Shown here: positions 26,022-39,216 of the stretch, piece by piece
How the letters are laid out: each line of letters starts with the position of its first letter
Numbering within the stretch: position 1 is the first letter of the stretch
Assembly: GCF_019925205.1 (NCBI RefSeq)
Contig: NC_083560.1
Span: 31,728,270 to 31,792,269, forward strand
DNA: 64,000 bases
Reading direction: 5' to 3'
From: Metopolophium dirhodum
Taxonomy: Eukaryota > Arthropoda > Insecta > Hemiptera > Aphididae
Made by a program: the position numbers and the translations under genes
Notes under the pieces: generated by a model
The model's database searches: none
What the model saw: the letters and a program-made list of their open reading frames with translations, nothing else
What the model was told of the DNA's origin: nothing

Positions 26022-27632
26022 AAGTACTTTCCCATTATTTTTTAAGTAGGAATTTCGTTGTCTATATAATAAGTTAATTTCTAAAAAATGTAACAATCAA
26101 AATCTATATTAAAGCATTTAACATTTGTTCACTCTAATCAGAATAAGTCGCTGTTTAGATGGGTTTTTCGCGGCAGTTTAGCTACTATTTTGGGTATTTG
26201 AATTGGAACGTTTGATTGAATATACGATGTCATTTAGACTATGTATTATGTAAGTATGACTTTCTTATGTCCTAGAAAACATTCCGTTTTGAAAAAATGA
26301 AAATATTCATAGGGATTATAATGTTATAGTAATATTTTTATATGGAAATATGTTTCTGGGGTAAGGAGTAGGTAATTAAGGATACATTTTAGACAATACT
26401 CATAAAAAATAACAACTATTTGTAATGACTTTTTTAAATTGAATAATTAGAGACATGCAAAAGTACTTTCCCATTATTTTTTAAGTAGGAATTTCGTTGT
26501 CTATAAAATAAGTTAATTTCTAAAAAATGTAACAATCAAAATCTATATTAAAGCATTTAACATTTGTTCACTCTAATCAGAATAAGTCGCTGATCTGTTT
26601 AGATGGGTTTTTCGCGGCAGTTTAACTACTATTTTGGGTATTTGAATTGGAACGTTTGACTGAATATACAATGTCATTTAGACTATGTATTATGTAAGTA
26701 TGACTTTTTTATGTCCTAGAAAACATTCCGTTTTGAAAAAATGAAAATATTCATAGGGATTATAATGTTATAGTAATATTTTAATATGGAAAAATGTTTC
26801 TGGGGTAAGGAGTAGGTAATTAAGGATACATTTTAGACAATACTCATAAAAAATCACAACTATTTGTAAAGACTTTTTTAAATTGAGTAATAAGGGACAT
26901 GCAAAAGTACTGTCCCGTTAACTTTTAGGTAGGAATGAGGTGTCTATATGCTAAAGTAATTTCTAGAAAATGTGACAATCAAAATGAATATTAAAGCATT
27001 TAACATTTGATCACTCTAATCAGAATAAGTCGCTGTTTAGATGGGTTTTTCGCGGCAGTTTAACTACTATTTTGGGTATTTGAAGTGGAACGTTTGATTG
27101 GTTATACGATGAAATTTACACAATGTATTATGTAAGTATGACTTTTTATGTCCTAGAAAACATTCCGTTTTGATACAATAATTATATTATTAGTGATTAT
27201 AATGTTATAGAAATATTTTAATATGGAAATATGTTTCTGGGGTAGGGAGTAAGTAATTAAGGGTAAATTTTAGACAATACTCATAAAAAATCACAACTAT
27301 TTGTAAATTATTTTTTAAGTTGAATAATTTGGGACATGCAAAAGTACTTTCCCATTATTTTTTTAGTAGGAATTTCGTTGTCTATATAATAAGTTAATTT
27401 CTAAAAAATGTAACAATCAAAATCTATATTAAAGCATTTAACATTTGTTCACTCTAATCAGAATAAGTCGCTGTTTAGATGGGTTTTTCGCGGCAGTTTA
27501 ACTACTATTTTGGGTATTTGAATTGGAACGTTTGATTGGTTATACGATGACATTTACACAATGTATTATGTAAGTATGACTTTTTATGTCCTAGAAAACA
27601 TTCCGTTTTGATACAATTATTATATTATTAGT

Positions 27633-27662
27633 GATTATAATGTTATAGAAATATTTTAATAT
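27633..27662. other. Pair of short AT dyads present in nearly every monomer (example copy)
   Basis: tataatgttata is a five-base dyad (tataa/ttata) with a 2-base centre. About ten bases later atattttaatat is another (atatt/aatat). The first appears in essentially all monomers of every haplotype; a copy broken by one base is at 13160. The second is broken in A monomers (aatatttttatat), in I/N (atttcaatat) and in L (tttaagatg). Confidence 0.7.
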
Positions 27663-27674
27663 GGAAATATGTTT

Positions 27675-27702
27675 CTGGGGTAGGGAGTAAGTAATTAAGG
27701 GT
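27675..27702 (+). other. G-run cluster, one per monomer (example copy)
   Basis: Each monomer has ggggtaggga(g) or a close variant near position 335, followed by further GG tracts and, in many types, aaggg about 12 bases on. Four or more G-tracts of two or more bases fit within about 25-30 bases on the + strand. K monomers (gagtagataatt) lose one tract. The cluster contributes much of the G excess on this strand. Confidence 0.7.
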
Positions 27703-27779
27703 AAATTTTAGACAATACTCATAAAAAATCACAACTATTTGTAAATTATTTTTTAAGTTGAATAATTTGGGACATGCAA

Positions 27780-29980
27780 AAGTACTTTCCCATTATTTTT
27801 TAAGTAGGAATTTCGTTGTCTATATAATAAGTTAATTTCTAAAAAATGTAACAATCAAAATCTATATTAAAGCATTTAACATTTGTTCACTCTAATCAGA
27901 ATAAGTCGCTGTTTAGATGGGTTTTTCGCGGCAGTTTAGCTACTATTTTGGGTATTTGAATTGGAACGTTTGATTGAATATACGATGTCATTTAGACTAT
28001 GTATTATGTAAGTATGACTTTCTTATGTCCTAGAAAACATTCCGTTTTGAAAAAATGAAAATATTCATAGGGATTATAATGTTATAGTAATATTTTTATA
28101 TGGAAATATGTTTCTGGGGTAAGGAGTAGGTAATTAAGGATACATTTTAGACAATACTCATAAAAAATAACAACTATTTGTAATGACTTTTTTAAATTGA
28201 ATAATTAGGGACATGCAAAAGTACTTTCCCATTATTTTTTAAGTAGGAATTTCGTTGTCTATAAAATAAGTTAATTTCTAAAAAATGTAACAATCAAAAT
28301 CTATATTAAAGCATTTAACATTTGTTCACTCTAATCAAAATAAGTCGCTGATCTGTTTAGATGGGTTTTTCGCGGCAGTTTAACTACTATTTTGGGTATT
28401 TGAATTGGAACGTTTGACTGAATATACAATGTCATTTAGACTATGTATTATGTAAGTATGACTTTTTTATGTCCTAGAAAACATTCCGTTTTGAAAAAAT
28501 GAAAATATTCATAGGGATTATAATGTTATAGTAATATTTTAATATGGAAAAATGTTTCTGGGGTAAGGAGTAGGTAATTAAGGATACATTTTAGACAATA
28601 CTCATAAAAAATCACAACTATTTGTAAAGACTTTTTTAAATTGAGTAATAAGGGACATGCAAAAGTACTGTCCCGTTAACTTTTAGGTAGGAATGAGGTG
28701 TCTATATGCTAAAGTAATTTCTAGAAAATGTGACAATCAAAATGAATATTAAAGCATTTAACATTTGATCACTCTAATCAGAATAAGTCGCTGTTTAGAT
28801 GGGTTTTTCGCGGCAGTTTAACTACTATTTTGGGTATTTGAAGTGGAACGTTTGATTGGTTATACGATGAAATTTACACAATGTATTATGTAAGTATGAC
28901 TTTTTATGTCCTAGAAAACATTCCGTTTTGATACAATAATTATATTATTAGTGATTATAATGTTATAGAAATATTTTAATATGGAAATATGTTTCTGGGG
29001 TAGGGAGTAAGTAATTAAGGGTAAATTTTAGACAATACTCATAAAAAATCACAACTATTTGTAAATTATTTTTTAAGTTGAATAATTTGGGACATGCAAA
29101 AGTACTTTCCCATTATTTTTTAAGTAGGAATTTCGTTGTCTATAAAATAAGTTAATTTCTAAAAAATGTAACAATCAAAATCTATATTAAAGCATTTAAC
29201 ATTTGTTCACTCTAATCAGAATAAGTCGCTGATCTGTTTAGATGGGTTTTTCGCGGCAGTTTAACTACTATTTTGGGTATTTGAATTGGAACGTTTGACT
29301 GAATATACAATGTCATTTAGACTATGTATTATGTAAGTATGACTTTTTTATGTCCTAGAAAACATTCCGTTTTGAAAAAATGAAAATATTCATAGGGATT
29401 ATAATGTTATAGTAATATTTTAATATGGAAAAATGTTTCTGGGGTAAGGAGTAGGTAATTAAGGATACATTTTAGACAATACTCATAAAAAATCACAACT
29501 ATTTGTAAAGACTTTTTTAAATTGAGTAATAAGGGACATGCAAAAGTACTGTCCCGTTAACTTTTAGGTAGGAATGAGGTGTCTATATGCTAAAGTAATT
29601 TCTAGAAAATGTGACAATCAAAATGAATATTAAAGCATTTAACATTTGATCACTCTAATCAGAATAAGTCGCTGTTTAGATGGGTTTTTCGCGGCAGTTT
29701 AACTACTATTTTGGGTATTTGAAGTGGAACGTTTGATTGGTTATACGATGAAATTTACACAATGTATTATGTAAGTATGACTTTTTATGTCCTAGAAAAC
29801 ATTCCGTTTTGATACAATAATTATATTATTAGTGATTATAATGTTATAGAAATATTTTAATATGGAAATATGTTTCTGGGGTAGGGAGTAAGTAATTAAG
29901 GGTAAATTTTAGACAATACTCATAAAAAATCACAACTATTTGTAAATTATTTTTTAAGTTGAATAATTTGGGACATGCAA
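27780..29980 (+). repeat. Central unit A-B-C-B-C
   Basis: Monomers start at 27780 (A), 28219 (B, with aatcaaaataag, private a at 28338), 28663 (C), 29100 (B) and 29544 (C). The B-C pair (881 bp) is doubled, though only the first B has the private variant. The partner copy is 39217-41417. Confidence 0.85.
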
Positions 29981-30863
29981 AAGTACTTTCCCATTATTTT
30001 TTAAGTAGGAATTTCGTTGTCTATATAATAAGTTAATTTCTAAAAAATGTAACAATCAAAATCTATATTAAAGCATTTAACATTTGTTCACTCTAATCAG
30101 AATAAGTCGCTGTTTAGATGGGTTTTTCGCGGCAGTTTAGCTACTATTTTGGGTATTTGAATTGGAACGTTTGATTGAATATACGATGTCATTTAGACTA
30201 TGTATTATGTAAGTATGACTTTCTTATGTCCTAGAAAACATTCCGTTTTGAAAAAATGAAAATATTCATAGGGATTATAATGTTATAGTAATATTTTTAT
30301 ATGGAAATATGTTTCTGGGGTAAGGAGTAGGTAATTAAGGATACATTTTAGACAATACTCATAAAAAATAACAACTATTTGTAATGACTTTTTTAAATTG
30401 AATAATTAGGGACATGCAAAAGTACTTTCCCATTATTTTTTAAGTAGGAATTTCGTTGTCTATAAAATAAGTTAATTTCTAAAAAATGTAACAATCAAAA
30501 TCTATATTAAAGCATTTAACATTTGTTCACTCTAATCAAAATAAGTCGCTGATCTGTTTAGATGGGTTTTTCGCGGCAGTTTAACTACTATTTTGGGTAT
30601 TTGAATTGGAACGTTTGACTGAATATACAATGTCATTTAGACTATGTATTATGTAAGTATGACTTTTTTATGTCCTAGAAAACATTCCGTTTTGAAAAAA
30701 TGAAAATATTCATAGGGATTATAATGTTATAGTAATATTTTAATATGGAAAAATGTTTCTGGGGTAAGGAGTAGGTAATTAAGGATACATTTTAGACAAT
30801 ACTCATAAAAAATCACAACTATTTGTAAAGACTTTTTTAAATTGAGTAATAAGGGACATGCAA
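29981..30863 (+). repeat. Central pair A-B before the G-K island
   Basis: A at 29981 and B at 30420. B repeats the aatcaaaataag variant (30539), so this pair was copied from 27780-28662 or the reverse. C is replaced by G in the next monomer; B's tail and G's head join through the shared tgtcccgttaac head. The partner copy is 41418-42300. Confidence 0.85.
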
Positions 30864-33067
30864 AAGTACTGTCCCGTTAACTTTTAGGTAGGAATGAGGT
30901 GTCTATATGCTATAGTAAGTTCTAAAAAATGTAACCTTCAAAATCTATATTGAAGCATTTAACATTTGTCCACTCTAATCAGAATAAGTTGTTGGTCCGT
31001 ATAGATGGGTCTTTTGCAGCGGTTAAACTACTATTTTGGGTATTTGAATTGGAACGTTTGATTGGTTATACGATGACATTTACACAATGTATTATGTAAG
31101 TATGACTTTCTTATGTCCTAGAAAACATTCCGTTTTGAAAAAATGAAAATATTCATAGGGATTATAATGTTATAGTAATATTTTAATATGGAAATATATT
31201 TCTGGGGTAGTGAGTAGGTAATTAAGGGTAAATTTTAGACAATACTCATAAAAAATCACAACTATTTGTAAATTATTTTTTAAGTTGAATAATTTGGGAC
31301 ATGCAAAAGTACTTTCCCATTATTTTTTAAGTAGGAATTTCGTTGTCTATATAATAAGTTAATTTCTAAAAAATGTAACAATCAAAATCTATATTAAAGC
31401 ATTAAACATTTGTTCACTCTAATCAGAATAAGTCGCTGTTTAGATGGGTTTTTCGCGGCAGTTTAACTACTATTTTGGGTATTTGAATTGGAACGTTTGA
31501 TTGGTTATACGATGAAATTTACACAATGTATTATGTAAGTATGACTTTTTATGTCCTAGAAAACATTCCGTTTTGATACAATTATTATATTATTAGTGAT
31601 TATAATGTTATAGAAATATTTTAATATGGAAATATGTTTCTGGGGTAGGGAGTAAGTAATTAAGGATACATTTTAGACAATACTCATAAAAAATCACGAC
31701 TATTTGTAATGACTTTTTTAAATTGAATAATAAGGGACATGCAAAAGTACTGTCCCGTTAACTTTTAAGTAGGAATTTCGTTGTCTATATAATAAGTTAA
31801 TTTCTAAAAAATGTAACAATCAAAATCTATATTAAAGCATTTAACATTTGTTCACTCTAGTCAGAATAAGTCGGTGATCAGTTTAGATGGGTTTTTCGCG
31901 GCAGTTTAACTACTATTTTGGGTATTTGAATTGGAACGTTTGATTGAATATACGATGTCATTTAGACTATGTATTATGTTAGTACGACTTTTTATGTCCT
32001 AGAAAACATTCCTTTTTGATACAATTATTATATGATTAGTGATTATAATGTTATAGTAATATTTCAATATGGAAATATGTTTCTGGGGTAGGGAGTATGT
32101 AATTAAGGATACATTTTAGACAAAACTCATAAAAAATAACAACTATTTTTAATGACTTTTTTGAATTGAATAAATAGGGACATGCAAAAGTACTGTCCCG
32201 TTAACTTTTAGGTAGGAATGAGGTGTCTATATGCTAAAGTAATTTCTAGAAAATGTGACAATCAAAATGAATATTGAAGCATTTAACATTTGTTCACTTT
32301 AATCAGAATAAGTCGCTGATCTGTTTAGATGGGTTTTTCGCGGCAGTTTAACTACTATTTTGAGTATTGGAGTTGGAACGTTTGACTGAATATACGATGT
32401 CATATAGACTATGTATTATGTAAGTATGACTTATTTATGTCCTAGAAAACATTCCGTTTTGAAAAAATGAAAATATTCATAGGGATTATAATGTTATAGT
32501 AATATTTTAATATGGAAATATGTTTCTGGGGTAAGGAGTAGGTAATTAAGGATACATTTTAGACAATACTCATAAAAAATAACAACTATTTGTAATGACT
32601 TTTTTAAATTGAGTAATTATGGACATGCAAAAGTACTTTCCCATTATTTTTTAGGTAGGAATAAGCTGTCTATATGCTAAAGTAAGTTCTAAAAAATGTA
32701 ACAATCAAAATCTAAATTGAAGCATTTAACATTTGTTCACTCTAATCAGAATAAGTCGCTGTTTAAATGGGTTTTTCGCGGCAGTTTAACTACTATTTTG
32801 GGTATTTGAATTGGAACGTTTGATTGGTTATACGATGACATTTACACAATGTATTATGTAAGTATGACTTTTTATGTCCTAGAAAACATTCCGTTTTGAT
32901 ACAATTATTATATTATTAGTGATTATAATGTTATAGAAATATTTTAATATGGAAACATGTTTCTGGGGTAGGGAGTAGGTAATTAAGGGTAAATTTTAGA
33001 CAATACTCATAAAAAATCACAACTATTTGTAAATTCTTTTTTAAGTTGAATAATTTGGGACATGCAA
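30864..33067 (+). repeat. G-H-I-J-K/D island, copy 1
   Basis: Monomers start at 30864 (G, 443 bp), 31307 (H, 438), 31745 (I, 443), 32188 (J, 443) and 32631 (437). G has gctatagtaag, aaccttcaa and gttgttggtccgtatag. H has cattaaacatttg and cacgacta. I has ctagtcag, gtcggtgatcag and atttcaatatgg. J has gagtattggagttgg and tcatatagac. The last monomer is a K head (ggaataagctg, gtttaaatggg) joined to a D tail (gaaacatg, taaattcttt). The types belong to the right zone, so this is an island of right-zone sequence in the core. Confidence 0.85.
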
Positions 33068-34824
33068 AAGTACTTTCCCATTATTTTTTAAGTAGGAATT
33101 TCGTTGTCTATATAATAAGTTAATTTCTAAAAAATGTAACAATCAAAATCTATATTAAAGCATTTAACATTTGTTCACTCTAATCAGAATAAGTCGCTGT
33201 TTAGATGGGTTTTTCGCGGCAGTTTAGCTACTATTTTGGGTATTTGAATTGGAACGTTTGATTGGTTATACGATGACATTTACACAATGTATTATGTAAG
33301 TACGACTTTTTATGTCCTAGAAAACATTCCTTTTTGATACAATTATTATATGATTAGTGATTATAATGTTATAGAAATATTTTAATATGGAAATATGTTT
33401 CTGGGGTAGGGAGTAGGTAATTAAGGGTAAATTTTAGACAATACTCATAAAAAATCACAACTATTTGTAAATTATTTTTGAAGTTGAATAATTTGGGACA
33501 TGCAAAAGTACTTTCCCATTATTTTTTAAGTAGGAATTTCGTTGTCTATATAATAAGTTAATTTCTAAAAAATGTAACAATCAAAATCTATATTAAAGCA
33601 TTTAACATTTGTTCACTCTAATCAGAATAAGTCGCTGTTTAGATGGGTTTTTCGCGGCAGTTTAACTACTATTTTGGGTATTTGAATTGGAACGTTTGAT
33701 TGGTTATACGATGACATTTACACAATGTATTATGTAAGTATGACTTTTTATGTCCTAGAAAACATTCCGTTTTGATACAATTATTATATTATTAGTGATT
33801 ATAATGTTATAGAAATATTTTAATATGGAAACATGTTTCTGGGGTAGGGAGTAGGTAATTAAGGGTAAATTTTAGACAATACTCATAAAAAATCACAACT
33901 ATTTGTAAATTCTTTTTTAAGTTGAATAATTTGGGACATGCAAAAGTACTTTCCCATTATTTTTTAAGTAGGAATTTCGTTGTCTATATAATAAGTTAAT
34001 TTCTAAAAAATGTAACAATCAAAATCTATATTAAAGCATTTAACATTTGTTCACTCTAATCAGAATAAGTCGCTGTTTAGATGGGTTTTTCGCGGCAGTT
34101 TAGCTACTATTTTGGGTATTTGAATTGGAACGTTTGATTGGTTATACGATGACATTTACACAATGTATTATGTAAGTACGACTTTTTATGTCCTAGAAAA
34201 CATTCCTTTTTGATACAATTATTATATGATTAGTGATTATAATGTTATAGAAATATTTTAATATGGAAATATGTTTCTGGGGTAGGGAGTAGGTAATTAA
34301 GGGTAAATTTTAGACAATACTCATAAAAAATCACAACTATTTGTAAATTATTTTTGAAGTTGAATAATTTGGGACATGCAAAAGTACTTTCCCATTATTT
34401 TTTAAGTAGGAATTTCGTTGTCTATATAATAAGTTAATTTCTAAAAAATGTAACAATCAAAATCTATATTAAAGCATTTAACATTTGTTCACTCTAATCA
34501 GAATAAGTCGCCGATCTGTTTAGATGGGTTTTTCGCGGCAGTTTAACTACTATTTTGGGTATTTGAATTGGAACGTTTGATTGGTTATACGATGACATTT
34601 ACACAATGTATTATGTAAGTACGACTTTTTATGTCCTAGAAAACATTCGTTTTTGATACAATTATTATATGATTAGTGATTATAATGTTATAGAAATATT
34701 TTAATATGGAAATATGTTTCTGGGGTAGGGAGTAGGTAATTAAGGGTAAATTTTAGACAATACTCATAAAAAATCACAACTATTTGTAAATTATTTTTGA
34801 AGTTGAATAATTTGGGACATGCAA
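33068..34824 (+). repeat. Central unit E-D-E-F
   Basis: Monomers start at 33068 (E), 33506 (D), 33944 (E) and 34382 (F). With the D-type end of the preceding chimera this reads D-E-D-E-F, like the D-E stutter at 13733-15484 with F restored. The second duplicon begins at about the start of the E at 33944. Confidence 0.83.
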
Positions 34825-37458
34825 AAGTACTTTCCCATTATTTTTTAAGTAGGAATTTCGTTGTCTATATAATAAGTTAATTTCTAAAAAATGTAACAAT
34901 CAAAATCTATATTAAAGCATTTAACATTTGTTCACTCTAATCAGAATAAGTCGCTGTTTAGATGGGTTTTTCGCGGCAGTTTAGCTACTATTTTGGGTAT
35001 TTGAATTGGAACGTTTGATTGAATATACGATGTCATTTAGACTATGTATTATGTAAGTATGACTTTCTTATGTCCTAGAAAACATTCCGTTTTGAAAAAA
35101 TGAAAATATTCATAGGGATTATAATGTTATAGTAATATTTTTATATGGAAATATGTTTCTGGGGTAAGGAGTAGGTAATTAAGGATACATTTTAGACAAT
35201 ACTCATAAAAAATAACAACTATTTGTAATGACTTTTTTAAATTGAATAATTAGGGACATGCAAAAGTACTTTCCCATTATTTTTTAAGTAGGAATTTCGT
35301 TGTCTATAAAATAAGTTAATTTCTAAAAAATGTAACAATCAAAATCTATATTAAAGCATTTAACATTTGTTCACTCTAATCAGAATAAGTCGCTGATCTG
35401 TTTAGATGGGTTTTTCGCGGCAGTTTAACTACTATTTTGGGTATTTGAATTGGAACGTTTGACTGAATATACAATGTCATTTAGACTATGTATTATGTAA
35501 GTATGACTTTTTTATGTCCTAGAAAACATTCCGTTTTGAAAAAATGAAAATATTCATAGGGATTATAATGTTATAGTAATATTTTAATATGGAAAAATGT
35601 TTCTGGGGTAAGGAGTAGGTAATTAAGGATACATTTTAGACAATACTCATAAAAAATCACAACTATTTGTAAAGACTTTTTTAAATTGAGTAATAAGGGA
35701 CATGCAAAAGTACTGTCCCGTTAACTTTTAGGTAGGAATGAGGTGTCTATATGCTAAAGTAATTTCTAGAAAATGTGACAATCAAAATGAATATTAAAGC
35801 ATTTAACATTTGATCACTCTAATCAGAATAAGTCACTGTTTAGATGGGTTTTTCGCGGCAGTTTAACTACTATTTTGGGTATTTGAAGTGGAACGTTTGA
35901 TTGGTTATACGATGAAATTTACACAATGTATTATGTAAGTATGACTTTTTATGTCCTAGAAAACATTCCGTTTTGATACAATAATTATATTATTAGTGAT
36001 TATAATGTTATAGAAATATTTTAATATGGAAATATGTTTCTGGGGTAGGGAGTAAGTAATTAAGGGTAAATTTTAGACAATACTCATAAAAAATCACAAC
36101 TATTTGTAAATTATTTTTTAAGTTGAATAATTTGGGACATGCAAAAGTACTTTCCCATTATTTTTTAAGTAGGAATTTCGTTGTCTATATAATAAGTTAA
36201 TTTCTAAAAAATGTAACAATCAAAATCTATATTAAAGCATTTAACATTTGTTCACTCTAATCAGAATAAGTCGCTGTTTAGATGGGTTTTTCGCGGCAGT
36301 TTAACTACTATTTTGGGTATTTGAATTGGAACGTTTGATTGGTTATACGATGACATTTACACAATGTATTATGTAAGTATGACTTTTTATGTCCTAGAAA
36401 ACATTCCGTTTTGATACAATTATTATATTATTAGTGATTATAATGTTATAGAAATATTTTAATATGGAAACATGTTTCTGGGGTAGGGAGTAGGTAATTA
36501 AGGGTAAATTTTAGACAATACTCATAAAAAATCACAACTATTTGTAAATTCTTTTTTAAGTTGAATAATTTGGGACATGCAAAAGTACTTTCCCATTATT
36601 TTTTAAGTAGGAATTTCGTTGTCTATATAATAAGTTAATTTCTAAAAAATGTAACAATCAAAATCTATATTAAAGCATTTAACATTTGTTCACTCTAATC
36701 AGAATAAGTCGCTGTTTAGATGGGTTTTTCGCGGCAGTTTAGCTACTATTTTGGGTATTTGAATTGGAACGTTTGATTGGTTATACGATGACATTTACAC
36801 AATGTATTATGTAAGTACGACTTTTTATGTCCTAGAAAACATTCCTTTTTGATACAATTATTATATGATTAGTGATTATAATGTTATAGAAATATTTTAA
36901 TATGGAAATATGTTTCTGGGGTAGGGAGTAGGTAATTAAGGGTAAATTTTAGACAATACTCATAAAAAATCACAACTATTTGTAAATTATTTTTGAAGTT
37001 GAATAATTTGGGACATGCAAAAGTACTTTCCCATTATTTTTTAAGTAGGAATTTCGTTGTCTATATAATAAGTTAATTTCTAAAAAATGTAACAATCAAA
37101 ATCTATATTAAAGCATTTAACATTTGTTCACTCTAATCAGAATAAGTCGCTGTTTAGATGGGTTTTTCGCGGCAGTTTAACTACTATTTTGGGTATTTGA
37201 ATTGGAACGTTTGATTGGTTATACGATGACATTTACACAATGTATTATGTAAGTACGACTTTTTATGTCCTAGAAAACATTCGTTTTTGATACAATTATT
37301 ATATGATTAGTGATTATAATGTTATAGAAATATTTTAATATGGAAATATGTTTCTGGGGTAGGGAGTAGGTAATTAAGGGTAAATTTTAGACAATACTCA
37401 TAAAAAATCACAACTATTTGTAAATTATTTTTGAAGTTGAATAATTTGGGACATGCAA
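34825..37458 (+). repeat. Hexamer A-B-C-D-E-F, second copy (2634 bp)
   Basis: Monomers start at 34825 (A), 35264 (B), 35708 (C, with gtcactg at 35835), 36145 (D), 36583 (E) and 37021 (F). It matches 23383-26021 monomer by monomer at offset 11442, except that F lacks 5 bp: gtcgctgttt (about 37146) replaces gtcgccgatctgttt. The offset therefore falls to 11437 downstream. Confidence 0.88.
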
Positions 37459-39216
37459 AAGTACTTTCCCATTATTTTTTAAGTAGGAATTTCGTTGTCT
37501 ATATAATAAGTTAATTTCTAAAAAATGTAACAATCAAAATCTATATTAAAGCATTTAACATTTGTTCACTCTAATCAGAATAAGTCGCTGTTTAGATGGG
37601 TTTTTCGCGGCAGTTTAGCTACTATTTTGGGTATTTGAATTGGAACGTTTGATTGAATATACGATGTCATTTAGACTATGTATTATGTAAGTATGACTTT
37701 CTTATGTCCTAGAAAACATTCCGTTTTGAAAAAATGAAAATATTCATAGGGATTATAATGTTATAGTAATATTTTTATATGGAAATATGTTTCTGGGGTA
37801 AGGAGTAGGTAATTAAGGATACATTTTAGACAATACTCATAAAAAATAACAACTATTTGTAATGACTTTTTTAAATTGAATAATTAGAGACATGCAAAAG
37901 TACTTTCCCATTATTTTTTAAGTAGGAATTTCGTTGTCTATAAAATAAGTTAATTTCTAAAAAATGTAACAATCAAAATCTATATTAAAGCATTTAACAT
38001 TTGTTCACTCTAATCAGAATAAGTCGCTGATCTGTTTAGATGGGTTTTTCGCGGCAGTTTAACTACTATTTTGGGTATTTGAATTGGAACGTTTGACTGA
38101 ATATACAATGTCATTTAGACTATGTATTATGTAAGTATGACTTTTTTATGTCCTAGAAAACATTCCGTTTTGAAAAAATGAAAATATTCATAGGGATTAT
38201 AATGTTATAGTAATATTTTAATATGGAAAAATGTTTCTGGGGTAAGGAGTAGGTAATTAAGGATACATTTTAGACAATACTCATAAAAAATCACAACTAT
38301 TTGTAAAGACTTTTTTAAATTGAGTAATAAGGGACATGCAAAAGTACTGTCCCGTTAACTTTTAGGTAGGAATGAGGTGTCTATATGCTAAAGTAATTTC
38401 TAGAAAATGTGACAATCAAAATGAATATTAAAGCATTTAACATTTGATCACTCTAATCAGAATAAGTCGCTGTTTAGATGGGTTTTTCGCGGCAGTTTAA
38501 CTACTATTTTGGGTATTTGAAGTGGAACGTTTGATTGGTTATACGATGAAATTTACACAATGTATTATGTAAGTATGACTTTTTATGTCCTAGAAAACAT
38601 TCCGTTTTGATACAATAATTATATTATTAGTGATTATAATGTTATAGAAATATTTTAATATGGAAATATGTTTCTGGGGTAGGGAGTAAGTAATTAAGGG
38701 TAAATTTTAGACAATACTCATAAAAAATCACAACTATTTGTAAATTATTTTTTAAGTTGAATAATTTGGGACATGCAAAAGTACTTTCCCATTATTTTTT
38801 TAGTAGGAATTTCGTTGTCTATATAATAAGTTAATTTCTAAAAAATGTAACAATCAAAATCTATATTAAAGCATTTAACATTTGTTCACTCTAATCAGAA
38901 TAAGTCGCTGTTTAGATGGGTTTTTCGCGGCAGTTTAACTACTATTTTGGGTATTTGAATTGGAACGTTTGATTGGTTATACGATGACATTTACACAATG
39001 TATTATGTAAGTATGACTTTTTATGTCCTAGAAAACATTCCGTTTTGATACAATTATTATATTATTAGTGATTATAATGTTATAGAAATATTTTAATATG
39101 GAAATATGTTTCTGGGGTAGGGAGTAAGTAATTAAGGGTAAATTTTAGACAATACTCATAAAAAATCACAACTATTTGTAAATTATTTTTTAAGTTGAAT
39201 AATTTGGGACATGCAA
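37459..39216 (+). repeat. Central unit A-B-C-D', second copy
   Basis: Monomers start at 37459 (A, attagagac at 37888), 37898 (B), 38342 (C) and 38779 (D', extra T at 38801). Both private variants sit exactly 11437 bp from their partners at 26451 and 27364. Confidence 0.87.

Larger units (their letters stand above)
26022..27779 (+). repeat. Central unit A-B-C-D'
   Basis: Monomers start at 26022 (A), 26461 (B), 26905 (C) and 27342 (D'). A ends with attagagac (private a at 26451), and D' begins with a longer T-run (private t at 27364). D' has a D body up to the attattagtg block but the C-like end gaaatatg, gagtaagtaatt, so a D/C recombination removed the rest of D, E and F. The partner copy is 37459-39216. 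Confidence 0.85.
22500..32860 (+). repeat. Segmental duplication, left copy (~10.4 kb)
   Basis: The segment E-F-A-B-C-D-E-F-A-B-C-D'-A-B-C-B-C-A-B-G-H-I-J-K(part) is repeated at about 33940-44290. Private variants at 24393, 26451, 27364, 28338 and 30539 are all shared at offset 11442, or 11437 after a 5-bp difference. The left edge is near 22500, where the preceding monomers differ (F here, D there). The right edge lies in the monomer starting at 32631, after ttatgtaagta. Confidence 0.9.

Noticed and set aside
27373..27389. Possible CENP-B box starting at tttcgttg
   Set aside because: The first eight bases fit the known 17-bp box, but the next nine (tctatataa) do not, and the essential central A and cggg part are missing. 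No other monomer variant restores it.
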